IMG/VR virus record: IMGVR_UViG_3300017743_005089
Span: 1 to 64,000 of that record
DNA: 64,000 bases
Source of the DNA: a virus
Strand: one strand, 5' to 3'
Part shown: in pieces, positions 25,523 through 33,938 of the stretch
How positions within the stretch are numbered: position 1 is the first letter of the stretch
How the letters are laid out: every line of letters starts with the position of its first letter
Position numbers and translations under genes: made by a program
Notes under the pieces: model-generated
The model's input: the letters and a program-made list of their open reading frames with translations, nothing else
Told to the model about the DNA's origin: nothing
The model's database searches: none

Positions 25523-26084
25523 ATACGCAAAAGATAAAAACTTAAATTCAATCAATTTACATTTAGGATGCGGAGGCAACCATTGGCAGGGCTGGATAAA
25601 TATAGACAATTATGATTTTGATCCCAAAGACACCTCAAGGAGCGGCTCAAATTATGACATAAAAATGGATATACGCAACTTAGAAGTCGAAGACTCTACT
25701 GTTGATAAAATAGCCCTAATCCATACTGTAGAACATTTTGTTAGATGGGAAACGGTTAAGTTATTATCTCATTTTTATGATAAACTTAAATCGGGCGGCG
25801 AATTAATCATCGAGATGCCAGACCTAGACAAATGTATCGAATGGTATCTAAAGGGTAAATCCACACGCCATATTGAAACCCCACTAGGTAAACTCAACAT
25901 GGGTTTTACTCAATTTTACGGGAACCAATGGAGTGAAATTGATTTTGAGACACATAGGTATGTCTGGACAAAAGATGAATTTTCAAAAGTTCTTTCTGAT
26001 TGTGGCTTTACGGTTAAAGAGATACATAATGAAAGATCAACTCATGAAAAAGGTCGTGATATGTTCGTTAGAGCATTGAAATAA
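25509..26084 (+). CDS. Class I SAM-dependent methyltransferase
   Basis: 191 residues. Motif I is LHLGCGGNHWQGWINID (about 17-33), followed by the acidic YDIKMDIRNL and the VDKIALIHTVEHF segment. LKSGGELIIEMPDLDKC is the post-motif strand. This is the Methyltransf_11-type fold often found next to sugar transferases, where it caps or modifies sugars. The acceptor is not predictable. It lies between a GT4 gene and gmd. Confidence 0.8.
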   Translation: MQINKYAKDKNLNSINLHLGCGGNHWQGWINIDNYDFDPKDTSRSGSNYDIKMDIRNLEVEDSTVDKIALIHTVEHFVRWETVKLLSHFYDKLKSGGELIIEMPDLDKCIEWYLKGKSTRHIETPLGKLNMGFTQFYGNQWSEIDFETHRYVWTKDEFSKVLSDCGFTVKEIHNERSTHEKGRDMFVRALK

Positions 26085-26103
26085 ATACTTTAAATTATAT
26101 TAT
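26076..26103 (+). promoter_or_regulatory. Sigma70-like promoter for gmd
   Basis: TTGAAA (26076-26081), 16-base spacer, TATTAT (26098-26103), then seven bases to the ATG at 26111: another leaderless arrangement. Confidence 0.5.
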
Positions 26104-26110
26104 ATTAATA

Positions 26111-27160
26111 ATGAAAAAAATAATAGTAACAGGAGTAACAGGTCAAGACGGAAGCCACATGGTAGATTATCTACTAGAACTTTTTCAGAAAGATTTTGGA
26201 AAGAAAGATTTTATGATATACGGAGCTGTAAGAAGGCTTAGCGTAAAGAATCATGAAAATATCTTGCATCTTGAGAACGAACCGAGGTTTCAATTGATCA
26301 ACATGGATTTAAATGATGCCCACAGTATAAGAGACGCAGTTATAGATATCCAACCAGATTACTTTATTAATTTTGCAGCACAATCTTTTGTTGCTGGTAG
26401 TTGGGATTATCCGATACAAACTTGGGATACAGATGCCGATTCAGTATTACATATGTTAGAATCTATAAGAAGGTTTTGTCCTAGTTGCCGTTTTTACAAT
26501 GCAGGGTCCTCAGAAGAATTTGGAGATGTAATAAGAACACCTCAAGATGAAGCCCATCCATTACGGCCACAGTCTCCATACGGTGCAGCTAAATGTGCAG
26601 CCAGACATATCGTAAGGGTGTATAGAGAATCCTACGGATTGTATGCCGTACAAGGTTGGCTATTCAACCATGAAGGAACAAGGAGAGGGCTTGATTTTGT
26701 TACAAGAAAAATCAGTAATGGCGTAGCTAAAATCAAACACGCCATTGAAAGCAATAAAGAAATACCAGTTTTAAGCTTGGGAAATTTGGAAGCCAAGAGG
26801 GATTGGACCGATGCCGAAGACTTCATGAGTGGAGTATGGATAATGATGAACCAGAAAAATCCTAAAAATTATGTCCTCGCCAGCGGCGAGATGCATACAG
26901 TCAGGGAGTTCTTAAACGAAACTTTAAAATGTGCAAACATAGATTTCGTATCAAAAGGAGATGGTGAAGAAGAAAAATACTACACAAAAGACGGAGGTTT
27001 AATCTTTGAAATTAATCCCAAATTCTACAGACCCGCTGAAGTTTACAAGCTCTGCGGAGACAGTTCCTTAGCTGAAAAAGAAATGGGATGGAAGAGGAAT
27101 ACTAACTTCCTTGGTCTCGTCGAGAAAATGTATAAAAATGATTACGCGCTATTGAGCTAG
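26111..27160 (+). CDS. gmd: GDP-mannose 4,6-dehydratase
   Basis: 349 residues, normal for the family. NADP-binding TGVTGQDGSHMVDYLL at the N-terminus, the family signature FINFAAQSFVAGSWDYPI, catalytic GSSEEFG with the YGAAK Tyr-x-x-x-Lys pair, and the tetramer/substrate segment WLFNHEGTRRG. It converts GDP-D-mannose to GDP-4-keto-6-deoxy-D-mannose, the branch point to GDP-L-fucose (fcl, 31957) and to GDP-4-amino sugars (aminotransferase, 30851), both encoded within 6 kb. No GDP-mannose synthesis gene is visible, so host GDP-mannose is presumably used. Confidence 0.93.
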   Translation: MKKIIVTGVTGQDGSHMVDYLLELFQKDFGKKDFMIYGAVRRLSVKNHENILHLENEPRFQLINMDLNDAHSIRDAVIDIQPDYFINFAAQSFVAGSWDYPIQTWDTDADSVLHMLESIRRFCPSCRFYNAGSSEEFGDVIRTPQDEAHPLRPQSPYGAAKCAARHIVRVYRESYGLYAVQGWLFNHEGTRRGLDFVTRKISNGVAKIKHAIESNKEIPVLSLGNLEAKRDWTDAEDFMSGVWIMMNQKNPKNYVLASGEMHTVREFLNETLKCANIDFVSKGDGEEEKYYTKDGGLIFEINPKFYRPAEVYKLCGDSSLAEKEMGWKRNTNFLGLVEKMYKNDYALLS

Positions 27161-27187
27161 TTCAATACAAAAACACTTGCAAACAAT

Positions 27188-28294
27188 ATGCCAAAAAAAA
27201 AATGCATATTATTGATCGCCCACAATACTGCGCTTAAATCCTATTTAGAGATTTTCCAGGAGATAGGCGTTGGTTGCTATTTTCAACCTTCATGCGAATG
27301 CCCAAAAGAAGAATCCAGTAAGAATATAGATCCTAAATTCTTAGTTATAGATAAAGATTTAGATAGGTTTGACCTATACAAAGATAATCACGATGAAAAA
27401 GATCTCGATGAAATAAAAAGAATCGTAGTTAATAAAGGTTACGATTTTTTAATATCATATCATTGGCCACCTTTTTCTTTAAATAAGTGCTTTATAGATT
27501 CAGGAATTAATTGTTTTTTTTTAATATGGGGTGGGCCAGAAAAAGATTTATTTCATGGTTATAAATACGGCAAGAATAAATTAATGCACAAACTCATAAC
27601 CTCTTCCAATAATTCTCAATATTTATTATGCCATAGCTACTTAAGTCGCCTTTTTAAAGGAGACGCACTTGTAGAGAGTTTAAAAACTTTAAACATACCT
27701 CATTCGTTCAGCGAAAAAACAAACAGTACTTGGCTTAAAACTGATCAAGAAAATTATGTTTTAATTGTTTGCAGTAGGTTGAATAATAAAAACGGTGTAA
27801 AAAATTTAAATTTACTTAAATCTATTTTCAAAACTTGCCATGATGTAAATTTTGTTTTATGTGGAAAAGGTAATAGTGGCTTAAAATTAGGTGGCAATGT
27901 TGAAGTATTTGATGCTCCAGAAGCATCCGACGTTCTCGTCAAAATGCAAAAAGCCAAACTTTTTTTATATTTTCAAGCCGTTTTTTATCCTTTTTTATCT
28001 GGACAAATACTTCAGTATTCCCCCATTGAGGCCTCCATGGTTGGATTGCCTATTTTACACTGTTCATCTAATCCAATAAACGCTATTATAGAAACCCCTG
28101 ACAGCCATAATTTTAAGGTTTCGTGGGGGGATGAGGTTTATTTTAACTACAGCGAAATTCATTCTAAGATAAAAAGAATCCTATCCCTACCCAAAAGAAA
28201 AGTTTTAAAAGAATTTTCCTACCAAAAACAATTATCGGACAATTATTCTATTGAATTTCTAAAAGATTCTTATAAAAGTTTTTTTCTTTCATGA
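27188..28294 (+). CDS. GT-B glycosyltransferase (GT4-like)
   Basis: 368 residues. The N-terminal half (CILLIAHNTALKSYLEIF ... YDFLISYHWPPF) and C-terminal half (YVLIVCSRLNNKNGVKNLNLL, FVLCGKG, then QYSPIEASMVGLPILHCSSN) have GT-B form; SPIEASMVGLPI is the E-A-x-x-x-G-x-P nucleotide-sugar motif. No Shine-Dalgarno sequence or clear promoter is seen in the 27-base gap after gmd. It overlaps the next gene by four bases. Confidence 0.7.
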   Translation: MPKKKCILLIAHNTALKSYLEIFQEIGVGCYFQPSCECPKEESSKNIDPKFLVIDKDLDRFDLYKDNHDEKDLDEIKRIVVNKGYDFLISYHWPPFSLNKCFIDSGINCFFLIWGGPEKDLFHGYKYGKNKLMHKLITSSNNSQYLLCHSYLSRLFKGDALVESLKTLNIPHSFSEKTNSTWLKTDQENYVLIVCSRLNNKNGVKNLNLLKSIFKTCHDVNFVLCGKGNSGLKLGGNVEVFDAPEASDVLVKMQKAKLFLYFQAVFYPFLSGQILQYSPIEASMVGLPILHCSSNPINAIIETPDSHNFKVSWGDEVYFNYSEIHSKIKRILSLPKRKVLKEFSYQKQLSDNYSIEFLKDSYKSFFLS

Positions 28295-29154
28295 ATATTC
28301 TTATCGTAAATATGGGTAATAACGGTGATGTACTCAATAGTACCCCGATAGCCTTTCATTTTAAAAATTTCAAAAAGCCTAACAGGGTGGATTTTTTAAC
28401 GAAAATTAAATATAAGAATTTATTAGAAAACAACCCAAGCATAGATAATGTTCTAGATACTGGTTTAGAGCTAGAAGACTCTCCACCCAAATACCACTCA
28501 CATACAATACAGCATGAATTAGATTCGTACATTGATACATCTAAATATAAAAAAATATTCTTCTCAGCGCCATACATGTCTCAAGACTACAATGATGGCT
28601 TTTCAGATAAATCTTTATTACAACTCACAAAGGGGGTTGTTAAAAGGTGGCGTTGTAAATTCTTACCCCAAGTTAAACTAAGCCCAAGCGAAGAGTTAGA
28701 GGCACAAATTTTCTTTGCTAAACTAAAAGGTTGCTATAAGGTGTTAGTAGAGTATGAATTTGAATCCAATCAAAGTTCTTTTAATTATCAATATATGAAT
28801 CATATATGTAATCATTTTCAGAAAAAAAATATTGACATCATATTAACTAGCAAAAATAAGCCCGAGTTTATGGAAGTGTTAGAACAACACTATGATGATA
28901 TAAATTTTTACCATTACAGCAATTCCTTTATGTCCAATGCTAAATTGTATAATTTAGTTGATTTATTTGTAGGATGTTCCTCTGGTTTGACCTGCTTAAC
29001 TTCCAGTAATTATTGTGATTCAAACAAAAAACGAATAGAAGTTTGTAATGGGCCTCACTGGTCAACCAAACTTTGGAGTCACAACTCAAAAAACAAAGAC
29101 ATATGCTACAATTTAGAATCATTCAAACAATCGATAAACAACATAACAATATAA
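28291..29154 (+). CDS. GT9-like glycosyltransferase
   Basis: 287 residues. The start MNILIVNMGNNGDVLNSTPIA matches the GT9 (ADP-heptose transferase type) N-terminal Rossmann loop, followed by DFLTKIKYKNLLENNPSID. The C-terminal site is LVDLFVGCSSGLTCLTSSN, where GT9 enzymes have a small-residue GxxS motif. Shorter than typical GT9 (about 320-350). It is followed by a DUF4254-like gene, a pairing also seen in bacterial envelope sugar clusters. Confidence 0.75.
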   Translation: MNILIVNMGNNGDVLNSTPIAFHFKNFKKPNRVDFLTKIKYKNLLENNPSIDNVLDTGLELEDSPPKYHSHTIQHELDSYIDTSKYKKIFFSAPYMSQDYNDGFSDKSLLQLTKGVVKRWRCKFLPQVKLSPSEELEAQIFFAKLKGCYKVLVEYEFESNQSSFNYQYMNHICNHFQKKNIDIILTSKNKPEFMEVLEQHYDDINFYHYSNSFMSNAKLYNLVDLFVGCSSGLTCLTSSNYCDSNKKRIEVCNGPHWSTKLWSHNSKNKDICYNLESFKQSINNITI

Positions 29155-29158
29155 AATC

Positions 29159-29467
29159 ATGGCAGATACATTAGGATCAATAATAGACAAGCTTTGCACC
29201 GCAGACTTGAAAATGTGGAACAACCAAGAACTACTTTACGAAATAAGGAGAATGTCTTTTGATGAATACAAAGATAAATACTTTAAAGACGAAGAGGGAG
29301 CGCAAAAGTTATGGCAATGCCTCAAAAGGGCTTGCGACTTAAACGTCCAGAGAAATCAACTTATAGATGAGGTTGATGAAAAAGTTATAGAAATAATAAG
29401 TGAGTCTAAAAATGGAGGAGAATTGGATAACGGAAAATTCATACAGAGAAAGCATAAAACTTATTAA
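29159..29467 (+). CDS. DUF4254-like protein
   Basis: 102 residues, helical: LGSIIDKLCTADLKMWNNQ at the N-terminus and CDLNVQRNQLIDEVDEKVIEI at the C-terminus fit the DUF4254 pattern (DLIDKLxxxxLKxW ... NxxRNxLxxxID). That family occurs beside GT9 transferases; biochemical role unknown. The leftward operon has its own GT9-associated small protein (DUF6165), so both sugar blocks contain a GT9 plus small-partner pair. Confidence 0.6.
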   Translation: MADTLGSIIDKLCTADLKMWNNQELLYEIRRMSFDEYKDKYFKDEEGAQKLWQCLKRACDLNVQRNQLIDEVDEKVIEIISESKNGGELDNGKFIQRKHKTY

Positions 29468-29470
29468 TCC

Positions 29471-29483
29471 TGTGTAATATCAT
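29471..29483 (+). promoter_or_regulatory. AGTGTAATATAAT-class box (TGTGTAATATCAT)
   Basis: The GTG start of the next gene lies 15 bases from the first base of the box, with no Shine-Dalgarno sequence between them. Confidence 0.5.
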
Positions 29484-29485
29484 GT

Positions 29486-30439
29486 GTGAAATTCTTAGAA
29501 AACCTTGACCTAATATCTCATCTCAGGGGTCCCGAAATGCTGGAGGTTTACTCTAGATGCGGAATGGGGGACATACTAATACTAAGAGATTTTTTATTTG
29601 GCGCTGGAGATACTGAAGTTACCAAGTGCGAATGTTGCGGCTCACCAATACGAGACCCCAAAAAAAATGAATATCTAAATTACCATATAATTTTTTATTT
29701 AACTCCATTAACTACAAGAATTAAAGACGGAAACCCCACCTATATAGAAGATTTCCTTAAACCTTTTATGGCTTTGTTATTTGCGGATATAGATAATCTC
29801 TTTGTTTCTTTTTGTACTCATTTTCACCAATCTAGCTGCGGAGACTCTGGCCTCTATTATGAATTCAAGTCCCCACACAAGAACCTATCAGAGTTAGAGG
29901 CTTACAAAAAAATAACCATACCAGACTTGTCTAATATTTTGTTTAAAAATTTTCACCCCGAACCCTTGGTTGAAAATTTATCAAAAACTAATTACATATG
30001 CGTCTCAACTAGATATAGAATGTTCTCCCCAATCAGCGAAAAAGTGGCTTTTTTTAAAATGCTATTTTACGATAGAATTGTAAATACAAACATTAAAGTT
30101 ATTTTAATAGGGGAAAAGTCCGATAGTTATGACTTCCAATCCTCCTACTCAATATTAAGGAAAATGATTCCTAATGAAAATTTAATAGACTTAACTACTG
30201 ATACCTTTTTTTTAAGGAACGCTATTACGGATGCTTTTTTATTTAAAAATTCTTCCCTATCACTATGTTTTGGCATAGGCGGCAGTTTTGTAATTGGCAA
30301 TTATACTCATGCTAACATTTTATCTTATACCGACTTGGGTGAAAATCATCCATTTGTTAATAAATCTCAAACATCTTCTGTCTACGGAGATATTCACTCT
30401 TTCTGCAGAGAAGCTATGCTACAAATTTCTAAATTATAA
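29486..30439 (+). CDS. Putative glycosyltransferase, GT-B-like, with Cys pairs
   Basis: 317 residues, family uncertain. VYSRCGMGDILILRDFLFG near the N-terminus resembles the G-x-G-D loop of GT9-type enzymes, and LSLCFGIGGSFVIGNYT near the C-terminus resembles their acceptor/donor strand. A CECCGSPI motif at about 49-56 could bind zinc. The GTG at 29486 is chosen because it sits at the standard distance from the promoter box; the ATG at 29482 leads to an early stop, and the next ATG would remove 17 residues. Confidence 0.5.
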   Translation: MKFLENLDLISHLRGPEMLEVYSRCGMGDILILRDFLFGAGDTEVTKCECCGSPIRDPKKNEYLNYHIIFYLTPLTTRIKDGNPTYIEDFLKPFMALLFADIDNLFVSFCTHFHQSSCGDSGLYYEFKSPHKNLSELEAYKKITIPDLSNILFKNFHPEPLVENLSKTNYICVSTRYRMFSPISEKVAFFKMLFYDRIVNTNIKVILIGEKSDSYDFQSSYSILRKMIPNENLIDLTTDTFFLRNAITDAFLFKNSSLSLCFGIGGSFVIGNYTHANILSYTDLGENHPFVNKSQTSSVYGDIHSFCREAMLQISKL

Positions 30440-30444
30440 AAAAC

Positions 30445-30861
30445 ATGTTCATTTCAATAAGTTTACCAAACTTACATAAGCTTAATAATTTTATAGGTAA
30501 AATAGGCAAATCTTCAACTTCTTTCAGGTATTTTAAGTCCAGAAAACCAGAAGACGCTATAAAGTTCCATAAACACACTTTGCTATTCTACAAAGATAGC
30601 GAGGTCATAGGTTATGGCCACCTTGATTTAGACTCAAATGACAATAAATTGTGGCTAGGGATATGTGTAATTGACAAGTATTGCGGAATGGGTTATGGAA
30701 AAATTATAATGGAAAAATTAATATCACTACAAGATGAAGACATCTATCTGTCCGTGGATAGGTCTAATCTACCTGGAGTTAATCTTTATAAAAAATTTGG
30801 ATTTAAAACTATTGACAGTAATGAAAAATATTTTATAATGAAAAGGACTCATGAAGTATAA
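30445..30861 (+). CDS. GNAT family N-acetyltransferase
   Basis: 138 residues. Strand VIGYGHLDLDSNDNKLWLGICV, then the acetyl-CoA loop GMGYGKIIMEKLI (R/Q-x-x-G-x-G/A motif with GMGYGK), and VNLYKKFGFKTI, all typical of GNAT. Directly upstream of the sugar aminotransferase, it could N-acetylate the 4-amino sugar made there, as WecD-like GNAT enzymes do; this is inferred from position. It overlaps the aminotransferase gene by 11 bases. Confidence 0.8.
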   Translation: MFISISLPNLHKLNNFIGKIGKSSTSFRYFKSRKPEDAIKFHKHTLLFYKDSEVIGYGHLDLDSNDNKLWLGICVIDKYCGMGYGKIIMEKLISLQDEDIYLSVDRSNLPGVNLYKKFGFKTIDSNEKYFIMKRTHEV

Positions 30862-31960
30862 ACTATACATACCATACATCCCCCAAAAAAGCATTGAATA
30901 TGCAAAAGATGCTTTAGATTCTGGCTGGATATCTTGGATTGGCGATTATACAGAAAAGGCTTCAAATTTACTAGCTAAATATTCCGACTCTAAACACGCG
31001 ATACTAGTTAATAATGGGACTTCGGCAACCCATTTAACAACCATAGCCTTAAAACACTTTTTTCCAGAAATTAAAAATATAATAGTTCCCAGTGCTTGTT
31101 ACGTAGCAGCCTATAACTCTATTATTTATGAAAATAAATGGAAGGGCATTTGCGTTGACCTAAACGAGCGTACTTGGAATTTTCAGGTTAATGAAGTGCC
31201 CAAGGATACAGCGATAATGGCGGTTCATAATTTAGGCAACATAATAAACGTACCAAAACTAAAAGAAAAATACGACTGCCCAATTATAGAGGACAACTGC
31301 GAAGGTTTTTTTGGATCCTATAATGGTTTTGCATCAGGCTCAAAATCAATCTGCTCAGCCCTATCCTTTTTTGGCAACAAAAATATTACTACTGGCGAAG
31401 GTGGAGCATTCATAACAAGCGATGACTCTATTTTTGAATTCATCACTAAAACCAAAGGTCAAGGTCAATCAGACCAAAGGTATATACATGATGTATTAGG
31501 GTACAATTATAGAATGACAAATATACAAGCAGCTTTGCTATTAGGCCAACTAGAAGAATTAGATTACATTAAAGAAAAAAAACAGAAACTCTTTGATAGA
31601 TACAAAAATAACTTAAAAGATGGAAGTATGGTATCTGTACAAAAAACCGAAGAAGGTTGCACTCACTCAAATTGGATGTTTGCGGTTAGATTTCATGGAT
31701 TAAAAAACTACAAAGAGGCAGAAATTTTCTTTAGTGAGTATGGCATAGAAACTAGGCCAATGTTTTATTCTTACAATAACCATGCCCACGTTAAATTCAA
31801 AGGCCCAACAACTATATCAGACAAAATTCAAAAAGAGGTCGTTCTTTTACCCTCTCACATACATTTAACGAACACGGATATTGATTACATATCCGAACGG
31901 GTAATTGGTCTATCTGGCATTCTATTTCAAAGGGTAGCAGAAGAGCACGATTTTTTATGA
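30851..31960 (+). CDS. DegT/DnrJ/EryC1 sugar aminotransferase
   Basis: 369 residues, normal length. PLP-enzyme features: ILVNNGTSATHLTTIAL, PIIEDNCEGFFGSY (Asp of the cofactor site) and SFFGNKNITTGEGGAF, with Lys in NKN forming the Schiff base. The closest functional types are perosamine or similar GDP/UDP-4-keto sugar aminotransferases. With gmd producing GDP-4-keto-6-deoxymannose and a GNAT beside it, GDP-perosamine (and its N-acetyl form) is the simplest product; that is inference. Confidence 0.88.
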   Translation: MKYKLYIPYIPQKSIEYAKDALDSGWISWIGDYTEKASNLLAKYSDSKHAILVNNGTSATHLTTIALKHFFPEIKNIIVPSACYVAAYNSIIYENKWKGICVDLNERTWNFQVNEVPKDTAIMAVHNLGNIINVPKLKEKYDCPIIEDNCEGFFGSYNGFASGSKSICSALSFFGNKNITTGEGGAFITSDDSIFEFITKTKGQGQSDQRYIHDVLGYNYRMTNIQAALLLGQLEELDYIKEKKQKLFDRYKNNLKDGSMVSVQKTEEGCTHSNWMFAVRFHGLKNYKEAEIFFSEYGIETRPMFYSYNNHAHVKFKGPTTISDKIQKEVVLLPSHIHLTNTDIDYISERVIGLSGILFQRVAEEHDFL

Positions 31961-32904
31961 AAAACAAAAAAATATTCATAGCTGGCCACAACGGAATGGT
32001 GGGTTCATCAGTATTAAAAACATTAAAACAAAAAGGTTACAAAAACTTAGTTACAATAAATAAAGAAGATCTAAATTTGCTAGATCAAAAATCTGTTTTA
32101 GATTTCCTCAAGAAAGAAAAATTTTATTCAGTTATACTTTGCGCCGCAAAAGTCGGAGGCATATTGGCTAATAATAATTACAGGGCAGACTTTATATACG
32201 ACAACATACAGATAAGTTCTAACATCATAAAGTCCTGTAGTGAAACCAAAGTTAAAAAACTTATAAATCTAGGTTCATCCTGTATATACCCAAGAGAAGC
32301 GAAGCTCCCCATAAAAGAAGAGTATCTACTAACAGGCCCACTTGAATATACTAACGAACCTTATGCTATAGCAAAGATATCTGCATTAAAAATGTGCGAA
32401 AGTTTCTATAAGCAAAATGGGGACGATTTTTATTCTCTAATGCCTTGTAATCTTTACGGCCCAGGAGATAATTTCAACCTTAAATCTTCGCACGTCCTAC
32501 CTGGGTTAATTCATAAAATCCATTTAGCGAAGATTAATAATTCCTTGACTTTTGATGTATGGGGTAGCGGTAATCCTATGAGAGAATTTTTATATGTTGA
32601 TGACTTATCTCTCATGATAGTTAAATGTCTAGAAGAAATCAATGCTTCAGATATATATAGTAAAGGCATAAGCCACCTTAACGTAGGCTCCGATGATGAA
32701 ATCAGCATTAAGGATCTAGCTTTATTAATCAAATCTATAGTTGGGTTCACTGGCAACATAATATTTGACAACTCTAAGCCAGATGGAACTTTTAGAAAAA
32801 AAATGGATAATACTAGAGTTAAATCGTTAGGATTCACTCAATCAAAATCACTAAAAGATGGCATACAAAAAACATACGAATGGTTTAAAAAAAATAAAAT
32901 ATGA
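31957..32904 (+). CDS. fcl: GDP-L-fucose synthase
   Basis: 315 residues, normal length. It contains IFIAGHNGMVGSSVLKTL (NADP loop), the family signature AAKVGGILANNNYRADFI, the catalytic LGSSCIYP and YAIAK pair, and NLYGPGDNFN. It epimerises and reduces GDP-4-keto-6-deoxy-D-mannose to GDP-L-fucose. With gmd upstream the phage has the full de novo route from GDP-mannose. It overlaps its neighbours on both sides by four bases. The fucosyltransferase-like genes at 43491 and 55270 could use the product. Confidence 0.92.
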   Translation: MKNKKIFIAGHNGMVGSSVLKTLKQKGYKNLVTINKEDLNLLDQKSVLDFLKKEKFYSVILCAAKVGGILANNNYRADFIYDNIQISSNIIKSCSETKVKKLINLGSSCIYPREAKLPIKEEYLLTGPLEYTNEPYAIAKISALKMCESFYKQNGDDFYSLMPCNLYGPGDNFNLKSSHVLPGLIHKIHLAKINNSLTFDVWGSGNPMREFLYVDDLSLMIVKCLEEINASDIYSKGISHLNVGSDDEISIKDLALLIKSIVGFTGNIIFDNSKPDGTFRKKMDNTRVKSLGFTQSKSLKDGIQKTYEWFKKNKI

Positions 32905-33812
32905 AAAATAAAAAATGCTTAATTACTGGTGGTGCTGGATTTATAGGCTCGCACCTTGCTGAAAGATTGCTCAAAGCAGGTTGCGATGTTGTGGTCGTAG
33001 ATAATGAGTCTTCTATAGCTAATTCTAATTTTAAATGGATAGATGAATGCGAAAACCACAAGGTAGACATTTGCGATTTTGAAAAACTTGAACCTTTGTT
33101 TAAGGATGTAGATTTGGTGTTTCACTTAGCCGCTAGATCAAGAATACAAATATGCATAGAGAACCCTTGTGATGCTGTCAAAAATAATTCAATCGGAACA
33201 TGCAATGTCCTGCAGGCTGCGCGCTTGAATGGTTGTAAAAAAGTTATGTTTGCAGGAACGTCTTCTTGTTATGGTTTAAAAAACAAAATACCTTTAAAAG
33301 AAGACATGCCTAATGATTGCTTAAACCCTTACTCTGTAAGTAAATCTAATTGCGAAGAATTATGTAAAATGTACACTAAGCTGTTTGGCCTAAAGACAGT
33401 TTTATTTAGATTTTTCAATGTTTATGGAGAAAGGCAACCATTATCTGGAGATTATGCGCCTGTAGTCGGATTGTTTTTTAAGCAAAAAGAAAATAGAGAA
33501 CCTATGACAATCGTTGGGGATGGCCTACAAACAAGAGATTATACATATGTCAAAGATATTGTTGAAGCTATGTATTTAGCTGGAGAATCAAACAATAAAG
33601 ATATAGTCGGGGAATTATTTAACCTTGGAACCAACCGCAACCATTCAGTTTTAGATATAGCTAAACTCATAGGCGGAGAATATATTCATATAGATTCAAG
33701 GCCTGGCGAAGCCAGAGAAACCCTAGCAGACAACTCCAAGGCTAAAAGACTACTTAAGTGGGACCCAAAAATGAAATTTGAAGATTGGGTTAGAGAGAAT
33801 AGGCCTCAATAA
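32901..33812 (+). CDS. NAD-dependent sugar epimerase/dehydratase (GalE-like SDR)
   Basis: 303 residues. CLITGGAGFIGSHLAERLL (NAD loop), LVFHLAARSRI, AGTSSCYG with the YSVSK catalytic pair, FRFFNVYGERQP and DYTYVKDIVEAM. These are extended SDR motifs of UDP-hexose 4-epimerases (GalE, WbpP). It could supply galactose- or GalNAc-type donors, but the exact sugar is not determinable. Last gene of the first rightward sugar block. Confidence 0.8.
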   Translation: MKNKKCLITGGAGFIGSHLAERLLKAGCDVVVVDNESSIANSNFKWIDECENHKVDICDFEKLEPLFKDVDLVFHLAARSRIQICIENPCDAVKNNSIGTCNVLQAARLNGCKKVMFAGTSSCYGLKNKIPLKEDMPNDCLNPYSVSKSNCEELCKMYTKLFGLKTVLFRFFNVYGERQPLSGDYAPVVGLFFKQKENREPMTIVGDGLQTRDYTYVKDIVEAMYLAGESNNKDIVGELFNLGTNRNHSVLDIAKLIGGEYIHIDSRPGEARETLADNSKAKRLLKWDPKMKFEDWVRENRPQ

Positions 33813-33846
33813 ACTCCACTGTTAATAACTTTTTTATTTTTTATTC

Positions 33847-33875
33847 TTGATATACACTATTTTTTATGGTAGTAT
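33847..33875 (+). promoter_or_regulatory. Sigma70-like promoter upstream of nrdA
   Basis: TTGATA (33847-33852), 17-base spacer, TAGTAT (33870-33875). It would give a leader of about 55 bases before the ATG at 33939. Confidence 0.5.
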
Positions 33876-33922
33876 ATTTATCTCAGTTATTTTATCATTT
33901 TTTATAAATAACTTAACCTCAT

Positions 33923-33935
33923 AGTGTAAAACAAT
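33923..33935 (+). promoter_or_regulatory. AGTGTAATATAAT-class box upstream of nrdA (AGTGTAAAACAAT)
   Basis: The nrdA ATG is 16 bases from the first base of the box. nrdA thus appears to have two promoters: a sigma70 type further upstream and this phage-type box at the start codon. Confidence 0.55.
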
Positions 33936-33938
33936 TTC